Of a DNA stretch of 59,879 nucleotides, positions 37,010 to 46,364 are shown one piece after another (within the stretch, counting starts at the first letter, position 1; the number at the start of each line of letters is the position of its first letter). The stretch comes from Romeriopsis sp046049545. GTDB lineage: Bacteria > Cyanobacteriota > Cyanobacteriia > Leptolyngbyales > Leptolyngbyaceae. The notes below the pieces were generated by a model that saw only the letters and a list, made by a program, of their open reading frames with translations, searched no databases and was not told the origin of the DNA. The position numbers were made by a program, and so were the translations under genes. The stretch spans positions 1-59,879 of the forward strand of contig JBJORF010000013.1 of NCBI GenBank assembly GCA_046049545.1, in the 5' to 3' direction.

Positions 37010-37420
37010 TTATGGTGTGAACCAATTCTCGATCGTCAATCCCTGAAAATTGACGAAATCACGGACATTGTTCGTGACCAAAATTAGTTGATTAACCGCT
37101 GCTACAGCGGCGATTTGACCATCCTGAAACGCGGGTGGCTGATTCCTTAATCGGACACGTTCACTTGAATGCCACGCCGCCGCGTCTGAATCATAGGGCA
37201 AAATTGGAAAGGTTGCTTGAACGTATTGTAAATAGGTTGCAATCTTATCCCGCCGTCTTGATAAAGGGAGCAATTCACAACCATACCGAATCTCATGCCA
37301 AGTGGTTGCCGCAATCGCAATCTCACCAGTATGACGCTGTATTTGCACCATTACAGCATCATTGGGTTGGAGTTTTAAAGGTTCGGAGAGGATATTTGTG
37401 TCGAGCAAATAACGACTCAC
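37010..37420 (-). CDS. vapC: VapC-type PIN-domain ribonuclease toxin
   Basis: A 136-aa PIN domain. The acidic active-site residues are in place: LLDTNILSE (Asp7), WHEIRYGCELL (Glu, about 42), QDGQIAAVA (Asp, about 99) and TNNVRDF (Asp, about 119). Such toxins cut tRNA or rRNA and are held in check by the partner antitoxin. Its start overlaps the antitoxin stop by four bases (ATGA). Confidence 0.93.
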   Translation of the reverse strand: MSRYLLDTNILSEPLKLQPNDAVMVQIQRHTGEIAIAATTWHEIRYGCELLPLSRRRDKIATYLQYVQATFPILPYDSDAAAWHSSERVRLRNQPPAFQDGQIAAVAAVNQLILVTNNVRDFVNFQGLTIENWFTP

Positions 37421-37680
37421 AGGCTAATCTCACGTCCAACTGAACGATCGCGCAAATTCCCCCAAATCTCATCCGGGTCAATTTCAATACCTTCTGTCTG
37501 CATCTCGTCTCGCAGTTTCTGAAGGTTGTCCCAAAAAGCTGATGCTGTAGCCGACGGCTGCTGCCGCTCGACTTCATGCTCGATCGCGCTGATCAAAAAC
37601 TCCTGAAGATTCTCATGGCCTGCCAAGGACTGCACCTGTTCGAGCAGACCGTCTGGAAGTTGTACGGTAATGTTGGTCAT
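37417..37680 (-). CDS. vapB: VapB-type antitoxin
   Basis: An 87-aa protein with a ribbon-helix-helix-like start (MTNITVQLPDGLLEQVQSLA) and a C-terminal acidic segment (MQTEGIEIDPDEIWGNLRDR) suited to wrap the toxin. I chose the ATG at 37680; the frame is open to 37785, but the extra residues are not antitoxin-like. It is translationally coupled to vapC. Confidence 0.85.
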   Translation of the reverse strand: MTNITVQLPDGLLEQVQSLAGHENLQEFLISAIEHEVERQQPSATASAFWDNLQKLRDEMQTEGIEIDPDEIWGNLRDRSVGREISL

Positions 37681-37724
37681 CGATTGATTGCCTACCAGCC
37701 AAGATATTTCTAGCCTAACACTAA

Positions 37725-37874
37725 CTTTTCCCACCCGCACCCAACCTAAAAGTAGGCCCAGCCGAGACGGAGTTAGACCGATCACCCGAAACGATCGCCC
37801 ACCAACTGTTCACCCAACTGGGCGCAATCAAGGACATTGAAAAGATTGAGCAAGAATGGGAAGAAGAAAGTTAA
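37725..37874 (+). pseudogene. Orphan C-terminal gene fragment
   Basis: An open frame of about 49 codons without a good start, ending in a coding-like tail (QLFTQLGAIKDIEKIEQEWE...). It lies between vapB and the Rpn-family gene. Probably the remains of a gene cut by rearrangement; the family is not recognised. Confidence 0.3.
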
Positions 37875-37984
37875 GGCAGTTTTAGCGACCCTGATCAGAC
37901 ATGAATATTTCCGACTTTCGATAGATACGATCGTACTTTCTCGCTTGCTAGAGTAACCCAAAGCGACACCACCCGATCGTGCCC

Positions 37985-38800
37985 ATGGCCTTTGACAACC
38001 TCTGCAAACTCCTCGCGGAAAAGCACCCCCAAACCTTCACCGAATGGTTATTTGGCAGCATTCCTGATGACATCGAAGTCCTCAAAACCGAACTCAGCAT
38101 CGAACCCATCCGCGCCGATGCCGTCACCTTCCTCAAAACCGCCAACCGGATTCTGCACTTTGAATTCCAAACCAACTGGCTCTGCGATCCCCCCATGCCC
38201 CTCCGCCAACTCGACTATTGGGTCAGGCTCCATCGCCTTTACCGCCTACCCATCACCCAAATCGTCGTCGTCCTACTGCCCCCCAACGCCAACACAATCA
38301 TCGAAAACACCTTTCAGCTCGAATCCACCCACCACACATTCAGCGTCCTGAAAATGTGGGAACAAGACCCCGCCTTCTTCCTCAAAAATCCCATCCTCCT
38401 ACCCTTCGCCCCCCTCGCCCAAACCAACCACCCCGAAACCCTGCTTCAACAGATCGCCGAACAAGTGGCCACGATCGGGCCAATCCAAGACCAACGGCAG
38501 GTTTCCGCCTACGTGCAACTCATGGCAGGACTCAAGTACAATAAAGAAACGATCAAGCAAGTTTTCAGCGAGGGAATTATGCGAGAATCTGTCATCTTCC
38601 AAGAAATCCTCCAAGAAGGCGAAGCCCGAGGTGAAGCCCGAGGCGAAGCAAAAGGAAAAGCCCAAGGTAAAGCGATCGGTCGCGCCCAAACTCAACTCGA
38701 AATCGCCCGAGGCATGTTGCAAGAGGGCATCGACATTGCCACGATCGCCCGCATCACCCAGCTCACCCCTGAACAAATCAGCCAACTTCAGCGATCGTAA
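37985..38800 (+). CDS. Rpn-family PD-(D/E)XK nuclease/putative transposase (DUF4351-like)
   Basis: A 271-aa protein of the large cyanobacterial Rpn/YhgA-like group (recombination-promoting nucleases). The nuclease core is visible: FTEWLFG, then EPIRADAVTFLKTANRILHF with the EFQT motif (Asp...ExQ), and LDYWVRLHRLYRLPITQIVV. A low-complexity stretch rich in Gly, Glu, Ala, Arg and Lys (about residues 217-238) joins a C-terminal helix-turn-helix-like end (GIDIATIARITQLTPEQISQ). I chose the ATG at 37985 over a GTG two codons earlier. Such genes are common in mobile or defence-rich regions. Confidence 0.88.
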   Translation: MAFDNLCKLLAEKHPQTFTEWLFGSIPDDIEVLKTELSIEPIRADAVTFLKTANRILHFEFQTNWLCDPPMPLRQLDYWVRLHRLYRLPITQIVVVLLPPNANTIIENTFQLESTHHTFSVLKMWEQDPAFFLKNPILLPFAPLAQTNHPETLLQQIAEQVATIGPIQDQRQVSAYVQLMAGLKYNKETIKQVFSEGIMRESVIFQEILQEGEARGEARGEAKGKAQGKAIGRAQTQLEIARGMLQEGIDIATIARITQLTPEQISQLQRS

Positions 38801-38812
38801 CCCTCAGAATTA

Positions 38813-39772
38813 TCACACCGCTCGCGCAATCTCCCGTAACGTCTGCGCCGCCGATCGCGGCTGCCAACCCAGCTCTCGCATCGCCTTCGCCCCCGACACC
38901 CGCACACAGCGATCGTAGACATAATGCGCCCGTTCTCGGTCGATCGGCGGCTGCCAGCCCGTGGCGCGGCCCACAAGGTCTAAGATATTTGCCACCACGC
39001 GCACCACCGCCTTCGGGGCTTCGATCGGCGCTGCCACCCCCACTTCCGCACCCACAATCTGAAACATTTCCCGCGTTGTCATATCGCCCGCCGATAGAAT
39101 AAACCCTTCCCCCGATTTCGCCTGCTCGATCGCCAGGATCATCCCCTCAACCAGATCATCCACCTGCACAATTCCCGTCACCCGATCGCCCCCGGCCCAC
39201 ACCTTCAATCGACCTCGCTTAAAAGTTTTCAGCACTGGCACAAAATGCGGGTCATCCGCTCCAAAGATTCCCGAAGGCATCACACTGACGACATGCAAAC
39301 CATTCTTTCCAGCATTATTCACTAATTCCTGAGCCGCATATTTCGTCCGATCGTAGGCCGAAGAAAATCCCGGCTGCGTTCGCACAAAGGTTTCATCAAT
39401 CGTTTGCCCTTGCGTATCCCCAAAAATTCCGATCGTGCTGCAATACAATAACTTCGGCACATTTGCCGCCTGCATCGCCGTCAGTACTGCCTGCGTCCCC
39501 TGGACATTGACCCGTTCCATCTTCGCCGCATCGACCAAGCCCAGCTCCACATAGGCCGCAATGTGATAGACCACATCTACGCCCTGCATCGCCTGGGTCA
39601 GCTTGGCACTGTTGGTAATATCACCATAGTGATAATCGATCGCCATCCCCTCCAGCCGATCGCAGTTACTCGATTCCCGCACATAGGCCACCACCTGCAC
39701 CCCGCGATCGCGCAGCGCCTTGACCAAATGCGACCCCGTAAATCCATTCGCACCAGTAACCAATGCCTTCAT
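38813..39772 (-). CDS. NAD-dependent epimerase/dehydratase (extended SDR)
   Basis: A 319-aa Rossmann protein. MKALVTGANGFTGSHLVKAL carries the TGxxGFxG nucleotide motif, with the acidic/basic residue pattern following. The catalytic Tyr-Lys is in SSAYDRTKYAAQELV (YxxxK, about residue 145). The sequence resembles HpnA-type hopanoid-associated sugar epimerases and dihydroflavonol reductase-like enzymes. The substrate is unknown. I chose the ATG at 39772 over a TTG four codons earlier. Confidence 0.9.
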   Translation of the reverse strand: MKALVTGANGFTGSHLVKALRDRGVQVVAYVRESSNCDRLEGMAIDYHYGDITNSAKLTQAMQGVDVVYHIAAYVELGLVDAAKMERVNVQGTQAVLTAMQAANVPKLLYCSTIGIFGDTQGQTIDETFVRTQPGFSSAYDRTKYAAQELVNNAGKNGLHVVSVMPSGIFGADDPHFVPVLKTFKRGRLKVWAGGDRVTGIVQVDDLVEGMILAIEQAKSGEGFILSAGDMTTREMFQIVGAEVGVAAPIEAPKAVVRVVANILDLVGRATGWQPPIDRERAHYVYDRCVRVSGAKAMRELGWQPRSAAQTLREIARAV

Positions 39773-39848
39773 AGCCACAGACAAATCACGACTGTTGAGG
39801 AGAATAGCATAACCGCACCAGACTGCCGTGGGTCATTCCCGCGCCGCG

Positions 39849-41486
39849 CTACTCCCCCTCCACCACCACAAACTCCAACACCGCATTCTGCGTCGCCCCA
39901 AACTTCACCTGCGCCCCCGGCCACAGCTCCACTTCCTGATGATGCACCTTCTGCCAGCCATTGCCCCCAGCAATCCAGGTGCCATACCGCGAAAAATCCT
40001 TTAAGAAATACGACCACTCATTCCCATCGATCGAACTGCGACAAATAATTTCCGCATGTTTGCGCGACACCCCCGGCTCGCCATACAGCACCAAATCATT
40101 CTCCTCACTAATGCCCACTCGCATCAGTCCTCCCCGCACCAGCCAACTGCGCGCTGCCCCAAACGTCGCATTCACCGATCGCACCATCACCTGCGGCGCG
40201 GGTCGCCCAATTTGCGTCGGCGCGATCGGAATCTGGGTCAAATGACTCGCCAACGATTTAATTAATTCCCCATCAAACTCCGGGTGCATATACAGCACTG
40301 GCAATGTCCAAGCCTGATGATTGAACTTAAATAGCGTCAACAACTGCTGCCGCGCCACCGCTACAGCCTGATCAATCGGCAACCGCTCCCCCAACGCCTG
40401 CGCCAACGCCTGCACAAAACTCAACGCCTCCTGATCAGCGATCGCATCCCGCATCGCCAGCACCGCCGGAACACCATGGTGCAACAACACCTCCGCCAAA
40501 CTGCTACGCGGCATCGCCCGATCACCCACCTGATCCGGCTGCGCCCCCCAACAAGCATTAAACACGGCCAACTTCACCTGATTGCGGGTCAAAACCTGCG
40601 CCAACTCCGTCCCACTGATCGTCCGATCGGGCCGGACAAACAACAGCCCCCCGTCCGGCGCCGGCACCCCATGCCCTGCATAAAACAGCACATTATACTG
40701 TTGCGTATCCAACCGCTGTACCAAAGTCTCCGGCGTTGGCTGCACCAGCGTTTCCACCTGGCAGGGAGCCATATTGCCAAACCGGGTCGAACGGGTCAAC
40801 AGCATCGACAACGCCGCTGCTTCTTGCTCCAGCTTCAACCGCGTTTGCTCCGCCGGATCGCCCACACCGCCGGATGGCAGTGTATCTTGGCCCAATACCA
40901 ACAGAATTCGCAGGGCATCATCCTTCCGCAGTTGTGGAAGCGATTCCACATCGCTCGTCGTCCGACTAAATAAGATCGGCTGGCCTACAGCGATCGCGGG
41001 TTTTCCCGGCTGGTCTTGCATCGTCTCCCAAGGCAACGCAATCAAGTCCGGATCGCGAATATCCAACCGCAGGCGCAACGGCTGCTGCTGACCCATCGCA
41101 ATCCCCAAGGACTGACTCAGCACCGTCTGCATCACCCCATCAAATAACCACTTCCACAGGTTAATTCCCAAGGTTTGCATCAGGCGCATACTTTGGGGCA
41201 TTGGCGCAGCCGTGGGTGGCTCCACAATCGCCATGGGATTGGGTTGACTTGCCGCCAGCTCACCGCCCGCAGCAGAAACATAGGGCACCATCGGCACCGA
41301 TCGCGTCGAGAAAAATTCCTGCCAGGATTGCCACAACTGGTTCAACGATTCATCCCAGAGCGTATCCGACAGCGAGTAGCCCGCCCGGTACGGGGCCTGA
41401 ATCACATGAATGACAAAGTGATTGGGACTGCCTGCCCGCAATCGGTCGATCGCTAAATTCAAGGTCGGCGCAGTTCCCGTAGACAT
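39849..41486 (-). CDS. CHAT-domain protease with C-terminal FHA domain
   Basis: A 545-aa protein. The CHAT (caspase-like) domain shows the His-Cys dyad: VLFYAGHGVPAPDGGLLFVR (His about residue 271) and AVFNACWGAQPDQVGDRAMP (Cys about 310). The C-terminal FHA domain (about 455-540) reads LVRGGLMRVGISEENDLVLY, then GVSRKHAEIICRSS, then the FLKDFSRYGTWIAGG strand, and would bind phosphothreonine. The ATG at 41486 fits; an upstream extension to 41642 is not family-like. The PP2C phosphatase gene lies 38 bp upstream on the same strand. I infer a protease module controlled by protein phosphorylation. Confidence 0.92.
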   Translation of the reverse strand: MSTGTAPTLNLAIDRLRAGSPNHFVIHVIQAPYRAGYSLSDTLWDESLNQLWQSWQEFFSTRSVPMVPYVSAAGGELAASQPNPMAIVEPPTAAPMPQSMRLMQTLGINLWKWLFDGVMQTVLSQSLGIAMGQQQPLRLRLDIRDPDLIALPWETMQDQPGKPAIAVGQPILFSRTTSDVESLPQLRKDDALRILLVLGQDTLPSGGVGDPAEQTRLKLEQEAAALSMLLTRSTRFGNMAPCQVETLVQPTPETLVQRLDTQQYNVLFYAGHGVPAPDGGLLFVRPDRTISGTELAQVLTRNQVKLAVFNACWGAQPDQVGDRAMPRSSLAEVLLHHGVPAVLAMRDAIADQEALSFVQALAQALGERLPIDQAVAVARQQLLTLFKFNHQAWTLPVLYMHPEFDGELIKSLASHLTQIPIAPTQIGRPAPQVMVRSVNATFGAARSWLVRGGLMRVGISEENDLVLYGEPGVSRKHAEIICRSSIDGNEWSYFLKDFSRYGTWIAGGNGWQKVHHQEVELWPGAQVKFGATQNAVLEFVVVEGE

Positions 41487-41524
41487 TCCACTCTCCCCAA
41501 AAACACCAAACTTAAGCTCAACCT

Positions 41525-43837
41525 TTATTGTGCCTGGTTTGGGGGCGATGGTAACGGGGAAACTGAGGATTGAGGCGATGGTGATTCTAGCGGTTTGGCG
41601 ACAGGACTGGCTGTCGGTTGGGGCGCACCCGGCGGCAGACAATTACCCAACTGTGACGGGGGCAAGGCTGTGGGTAAGATCACATGCGCCGCCACCTGGC
41701 TCAACTGCTGCCATCCCTCAGCATCAGCTTTCAATAACGGCCCTGAGAGCGTGCTCCCAGCATCCACTGGGAGACTACAGACCTTAAACTTAATCCAGAT
41801 CGCTTGATCATTGCTCACTAGTTGATCGCTCACTTGCACGATCGTCCCCGGTACAAGATCGCCCACTTTGATTGGATTCGCCTGAGTTGGACTCGTATTG
41901 GTTTGATCGGGCTTTGGTAATAGTGAAAATGGAACAGGCCCAGGCTTGACTTGCAAAATTTGATTGACTTTCTGCAATTGCGTAGCCATATCATCATTTC
42001 CAGCTGACGATGCGATCGGCGGCAGAATCGGACGCGTCGATCGCGGTTGCCGTTGCAGCCACCAAGCCAATCCCACTCCACCCAAAAATCCTAAAATCGC
42101 CAATGTGACTAAAGCGGTTTTCAGCCAAGTTGAAGTGCCTGGAGCTGGGGCAAGTTGAGTTTTAGCTGGTTGAGTTTTGCCGCCTGGGATTGCTACGGTT
42201 TTAATCGGAGTGGGTGCCGATTGAGCTACGGCTACTTGAGTTGATTTAATCGAAACTTTGGGCGCAATTTGAGCAGGTTTCAAGATATTAATTAATCCGA
42301 CGGTGACATTGTCGTGGCCATTTTGCTCATTTGCAATATCGATGAGCCGTTTTGCCATAGGGAATAGCTGTGTGCGGTCGTCGAACACAGGTTTGATTTC
42401 CTGCGCCCAAAGTCGATCGATTAAATCAAAATCACTTAAACCATCCGTGCAGAGCAAAAAGATACAGGGTTCCGTTAACCAGAATCGCTGAGTCGTCGGC
42501 TGTAGTTGCATGCTATCAACCATCCCCAAAGCCTGGGTCAATGATCCAGTGCCAGGATATTGCAAGGCTTCACGATAAAATGCACTCCCATAAATTGCTT
42601 CCCGCGAGGCTAAGTCATCATCAACAGTCACTTGATGACAACCCATTGCGGTAATTCGGTAAGCACGACTATCGCCAATATGAGTAATGAATAACTGATT
42701 ATTTCTCACATAAGCCAATACGGCTGTTGTCCCCATTCGCTGCTGAGCAGTACGACTTTCTCGATCGTTCCGCTCGCAAATCACACTATTCGCCAGCAAA
42801 ACAGCCTTTTCCAGCGCCACCTCAATATCTAACTCAGACGCAGAAATAAGATCAAGCGATTTGAGGTACTGCTCAATTGTTGAGACAGCTAACTTTGAAG
42901 CAAGACTTCCGCCTTCATGTCCACCAACTCCATCACAAACCAACAGCCAAGGACTTTCAGAGGACTGCTGTCTTAGATAGCTTTCAGACAGTGGATAGCA
43001 AGCATCTTGGTTTTCCTGACGATTTGGACCGATATTTGTTAGAGTCGCTAAATCAACCTCGAAACTCTGTGATCCACTTGTCTTATGGATCATTAATAGT
43101 TTTTGATCCAGTGCTGACAAAACCTGATCACTATTAACTAGCTGACCTTGGATCATATATTGTCCAAGTCCTAACCAAAATTCTGATGCCTCCCAATTGA
43201 GTAATTCCCCCCAGACGATCGCAAAGTCTGACAGAGAAGGATTGTTGTTCTGGTCAAGCTGAATTTCAAGGAGCTTAATAATGTCTCCGTCAACTCTAAC
43301 TAGTTCTGGATGTAGTAATGTTTCGGTCAGACCTAAACGGCCCAAAGGTTGCCATAATTCACAGATTTGAACCATCCAGTTAATTTGTTGTTCAAGTCGA
43401 GCAGATGCCCAAATAGCAGAGATTTCTGGCATTAATTGGCCAGATAAATCTTTACCTGATTGATCAGTCGCACCTTTTGGATAGATCGGGCCATTTTCTA
43501 AAAGGGGATAAAAGTGCTGTTCAATCTCGATATAGCTATAAATTTGCGGAACATGTTGCCGATGAGGAAATAATTCTGCGTGACGAATTGCCCATTCATC
43601 CATTTCCTGAATGAACTTTCCCACTTGACTTGGTTTTGTATCTAATACAATTTGATTTGTGAGAATTAAGTAACGATCTTCAAATAATCGATTAGCTGCT
43701 GAGGGCTGAATCTTTTTTAGATTAGGTAGCCATAGATAGTGATAAGGAATATGAGTCCCACAATTTTGACATGATTGCCGTTGAACAGGATTCGGTACCT
43801 GACAGAGAGGATTGGGACAATAGATAGAGTGAGTCAT
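41525..43837 (-). CDS. PP2C-type serine/threonine phosphatase with zinc ribbon and membrane anchor
   Basis: A 770-aa protein. A four-cysteine zinc ribbon opens it (CPNPLCQVPN and CQNCG). A kinase-like or structural region of about 240 residues follows, then the PP2C domain (about 265-510): GPNRQENQDACYP, LLVCDGVGGHEGGSLAS, THIGDSRAYRI, LLCTDGLSDFD and NGHDNVTVGLINI hold the metal-binding aspartates. A transmembrane helix (about 576-595, ALVTLAILGFLGGVGLAWWL) precedes a Pro-rich end, so the phosphatase should face the cytoplasm. It is paired with the FHA-CHAT gene, which offers a likely phosphoprotein circuit. Only loss of N-terminal kinase motifs suggests the middle is not an active kinase. 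Confidence 0.93.
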   Translation of the reverse strand: MTHSIYCPNPLCQVPNPVQRQSCQNCGTHIPYHYLWLPNLKKIQPSAANRLFEDRYLILTNQIVLDTKPSQVGKFIQEMDEWAIRHAELFPHRQHVPQIYSYIEIEQHFYPLLENGPIYPKGATDQSGKDLSGQLMPEISAIWASARLEQQINWMVQICELWQPLGRLGLTETLLHPELVRVDGDIIKLLEIQLDQNNNPSLSDFAIVWGELLNWEASEFWLGLGQYMIQGQLVNSDQVLSALDQKLLMIHKTSGSQSFEVDLATLTNIGPNRQENQDACYPLSESYLRQQSSESPWLLVCDGVGGHEGGSLASKLAVSTIEQYLKSLDLISASELDIEVALEKAVLLANSVICERNDRESRTAQQRMGTTAVLAYVRNNQLFITHIGDSRAYRITAMGCHQVTVDDDLASREAIYGSAFYREALQYPGTGSLTQALGMVDSMQLQPTTQRFWLTEPCIFLLCTDGLSDFDLIDRLWAQEIKPVFDDRTQLFPMAKRLIDIANEQNGHDNVTVGLINILKPAQIAPKVSIKSTQVAVAQSAPTPIKTVAIPGGKTQPAKTQLAPAPGTSTWLKTALVTLAILGFLGGVGLAWWLQRQPRSTRPILPPIASSAGNDDMATQLQKVNQILQVKPGPVPFSLLPKPDQTNTSPTQANPIKVGDLVPGTIVQVSDQLVSNDQAIWIKFKVCSLPVDAGSTLSGPLLKADAEGWQQLSQVAAHVILPTALPPSQLGNCLPPGAPQPTASPVAKPLESPSPQSSVSPLPSPPNQAQ

Positions 43838-44121
43838 GGGCGCAGGGGCAATGCAATCCAGTTAATTCGATAGCTCAGGAACAGCTCAGGGAAGGATGAT
43901 TCTACTCGCAATTTACAGTACCGCAAGTCGATCGCCCCATAATATCCTTCATCTCTTCGTCGATGGCTCCAGAAATCACAGAATTGTCCTCTGAGAATTA
44001 CAAGTCTGTGTGGATCCACTGCCCTATTTTACTGGAATCTCATGAGCTTGGCACGGAATCCCCTTAATATATAGAACAATGAGTATAAGTACGTATTCAC
44101 ACTGCCTTTTTCACGAGCACC

Positions 44122-44394
44122 ATGTCTGATCAAAGTCTTCAAAATCAGCCGATTCTTTCGGAGCGTGAGCTGCAAGTGATTGAGCTGATTACCGCAGGCA
44201 TGACCAATGAACAGATTGCAGAGCAGCTAGAGATTAGCAAGCGCACTGTGGATAACCATGTGAGCAATATTTTGACGAAGACGGAGACCCAGAATCGGGT
44301 GGCTTTGGTAACTTGGGCACTACAACTCGGGAAGGTCTGCATCGATGGGCATAACTGCTGTGTATTGCCGCCGTTCAAAGATGAAGAGACCTAG
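44122..44394 (+). CDS. LuxR-type HTH transcription regulator (single domain)
   Basis: A 90-aa protein that is almost only a LuxR/GerE helix-turn-helix: LSERELQVIELITAGMTNEQ, then IAEQLEISKRTVDNHVSNIL. No receiver domain. Its C-terminus has a Cys pair (NCC) not found in the core domain. Divergent from the PP2C gene and 54 bp before hisS. Targets are unknown. Confidence 0.92.
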   Translation: MSDQSLQNQPILSERELQVIELITAGMTNEQIAEQLEISKRTVDNHVSNILTKTETQNRVALVTWALQLGKVCIDGHNCCVLPPFKDEET

Positions 44395-44448
44395 AAGTGC
44401 TGTTGGCGCGCTAGAGTAGTTAACTGAGCATTTTTTGAGTAGTGAGTT

Positions 44449-45708
44449 ATGGCTGGGATTCAGGCAATTCGGGGTACGCGGGATATTCTGCCGGGTGAGG
44501 TCGGCTATTGGCAGCGGGTCGAGACAATTGCGCGGGATATCCTCGACCGAGCTGCTTTCCAGGAGATTCGTACCCCGATCTTTGAGCAGACGGATCTGTT
44601 TGAGCGAGGGATCGGGGAGGCGACGGATGTGGTGGGGAAGGAGATGTACACCTTCTCCGATAAGGGCGATCGCTCGATTACCCTGCGGCCTGAGGGCACA
44701 GCGGGAGCGGTGCGGAGCTATGTGGAGAACGGCCTGCACGCTCAGGGTGGGGTGCAGCGGCTCTGGTATATTGGGCCGATGTTTCGCTATGAGCGACCCC
44801 AGGCGGGTCGGCAGCGGCAGTTTCACCAGTTGGGACTGGAAGTGTTAGGGAGCGCTGACGTGCGGGCGGATGTGGAGGCGATCGCGATCGCGGTGGATAT
44901 TCTCCAGGCGGTGGGCTTGGGCGAACTGGTGCTGGAGTTGAACTCGCTGGGGACGAAGGAAGACCGATCGCAGTATCGGGAAAAACTGGTGAATTACCTC
45001 ACGCCCTACCAAGCGGATCTCGACCCGGATTCCCAGGATCGCTTGACGCGGAACCCGCTACGGATTCTCGACAGTAAGGTGGCGAAGACCCAGGAGATCA
45101 TTGCGGATGCGCCGCTGTTGGGGCAGTCGTTGTCGGCGGAGTCGGTGGCGCGGTTTGAGCGGGTGCAGGGTTTATTAACCGACCTGGGGATCGCCTACAA
45201 GCTGAATCCGAAGCTAGTGCGGGGGCTGGATTACTATTCCCACACGGCGTTTGAGTTCCAGTCGGTGCAGTTTGGGGCCGTGGGTGGTGGTGGCCGCTAT
45301 GACGGGTTGGTGTCGCAGTTGGGTGGGCCGGAGACGGCGGCGATCGGTTGGGCGATCGGGCTAGAGCGGTTGATTGGGTTGTTGCAGCAGTTGGGGGAGG
45401 CCCCGGCGCGATCGACGGATTTTTATTTGGTGTCGCGGGGGGAGCAGGCGGAAGCGCAGGCGTTGCGGATTGCCCAGCAGTTGCGGCAGGCGGGGTTCCG
45501 GGCAGAGCTGGATCTGAGTGGGAGTGCGTTTAAGAAGCAGTTTGGCCGGGCGGATAAATCCGGGGCGATGGCTTGTTTGATTTTGGGCGATGCCGAGGCG
45601 GAGAATCGGACGGTGCAGGTGAAGTGGTTGGCGAGTGGGGAGCAGGTGGAAATGGCGCAGGCGGATTTGGCAGGGGCGTTTGCAGAATGGCAGGCGAGGG
45701 TGCTGTAG
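44449..45708 (+). CDS. hisS: Histidyl-tRNA synthetase
   Basis: A class II aminoacyl-tRNA synthetase of 419 aa, normal length. GIQAIRGTRDILPGEVGYWQ at the start, motif 2 MFRYERPQAGRQRQFHQLGL (about residue 109), the histidine A box LVRGLDYYSHTAFEFQS (about 260), motif 3 GGGGRYDGLVSQLGGPETAA and the C-terminal anticodon-binding domain are intact. It may share a transcript with the upstream regulator. Confidence 0.97.
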   Translation: MAGIQAIRGTRDILPGEVGYWQRVETIARDILDRAAFQEIRTPIFEQTDLFERGIGEATDVVGKEMYTFSDKGDRSITLRPEGTAGAVRSYVENGLHAQGGVQRLWYIGPMFRYERPQAGRQRQFHQLGLEVLGSADVRADVEAIAIAVDILQAVGLGELVLELNSLGTKEDRSQYREKLVNYLTPYQADLDPDSQDRLTRNPLRILDSKVAKTQEIIADAPLLGQSLSAESVARFERVQGLLTDLGIAYKLNPKLVRGLDYYSHTAFEFQSVQFGAVGGGGRYDGLVSQLGGPETAAIGWAIGLERLIGLLQQLGEAPARSTDFYLVSRGEQAEAQALRIAQQLRQAGFRAELDLSGSAFKKQFGRADKSGAMACLILGDAEAENRTVQVKWLASGEQVEMAQADLAGAFAEWQARVL

Positions 45709-45785
45709 GGGGAGTAAGCCTCTGGACTAAGAAACCTTGCTATCGTTGACCAAGTAATGACTCAGTTTTTTCTGGTGAAGAAGCT

Positions 45786-46205
45786 ATGGCTGAACAGGTG
45801 ATCCTAAATCTCCCTGATCGTTTGGCTAAACAGGTGCGGGCAGTTGCCGATTCAACCCAGCGAGGGTTTGAAGAGGTGCTGCTGGAATGGTTCGATCGAG
45901 GCCGCACCAAAGAAGCCACTACAGAAAACTCTGAAGCAGAACTATTAAAGCGGATTAATTTAGGTTTTTCGACGGACTGGTGGGAACGGTATCGCGGATT
46001 AATTGCAGAACGGCAGGCAGAGACGATTAGTGACGCTGATTTAGCCCATTTGATTGAGATGAGTGAGTCGATCGAGTTAGCCAATGTCGGACGGATTGAG
46101 GCTTTGGGCGAATTAGCCATGTTGCGTGGGTGTGCGATTGAAACGGTGATGGCAGATTTGGGGATTGGGGCTGGGACGAACGGCGATCGGACGGACGATG
46201 GTTGA
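45786..46205 (+). CDS. Small protein of unknown function, antitoxin-like start
   Basis: A 139-aa protein. The start (MAEQVILNLPDRLAKQVRAV) resembles ribbon-helix-helix-type small proteins of cyanobacteria that often come before a toxin or HNH nuclease gene. A second helical part follows (RYRGLIAERQAETISDADLA). The stop overlaps a 33-codon open frame. Function not known. Confidence 0.6.
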   Translation: MAEQVILNLPDRLAKQVRAVADSTQRGFEEVLLEWFDRGRTKEATTENSEAELLKRINLGFSTDWWERYRGLIAERQAETISDADLAHLIEMSESIELANVGRIEALGELAMLRGCAIETVMADLGIGAGTNGDRTDDG

Positions 46206-46299
46206 ACGACTGCACTTAAATCATTTGGGTGTAGTGAATCTACGAAAAATGCTGCGGAAGTTTGATCGGCATCCAGCGGGAGAAGATATTCAATTTTAG
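46198..46299 (+). CDS. Very short open frame overlapping the previous gene
   Basis: A 33-codon frame starting MVERLHLNHLGVVNLRKMLR and overlapping the upstream stop by 8 bp, which would fit a coupled partner gene. It may be the stub of a lost toxin or nuclease. Support is weak. Confidence 0.3.
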   Translation: MVERLHLNHLGVVNLRKMLRKFDRHPAGEDIQF

Positions 46300-46364
46300 G
46301 GTGGTCGATTGATTCTCTCGCCAATGTTCAAGCCCGTCGATCGCATTTCAGCAATCGCTCCTGA

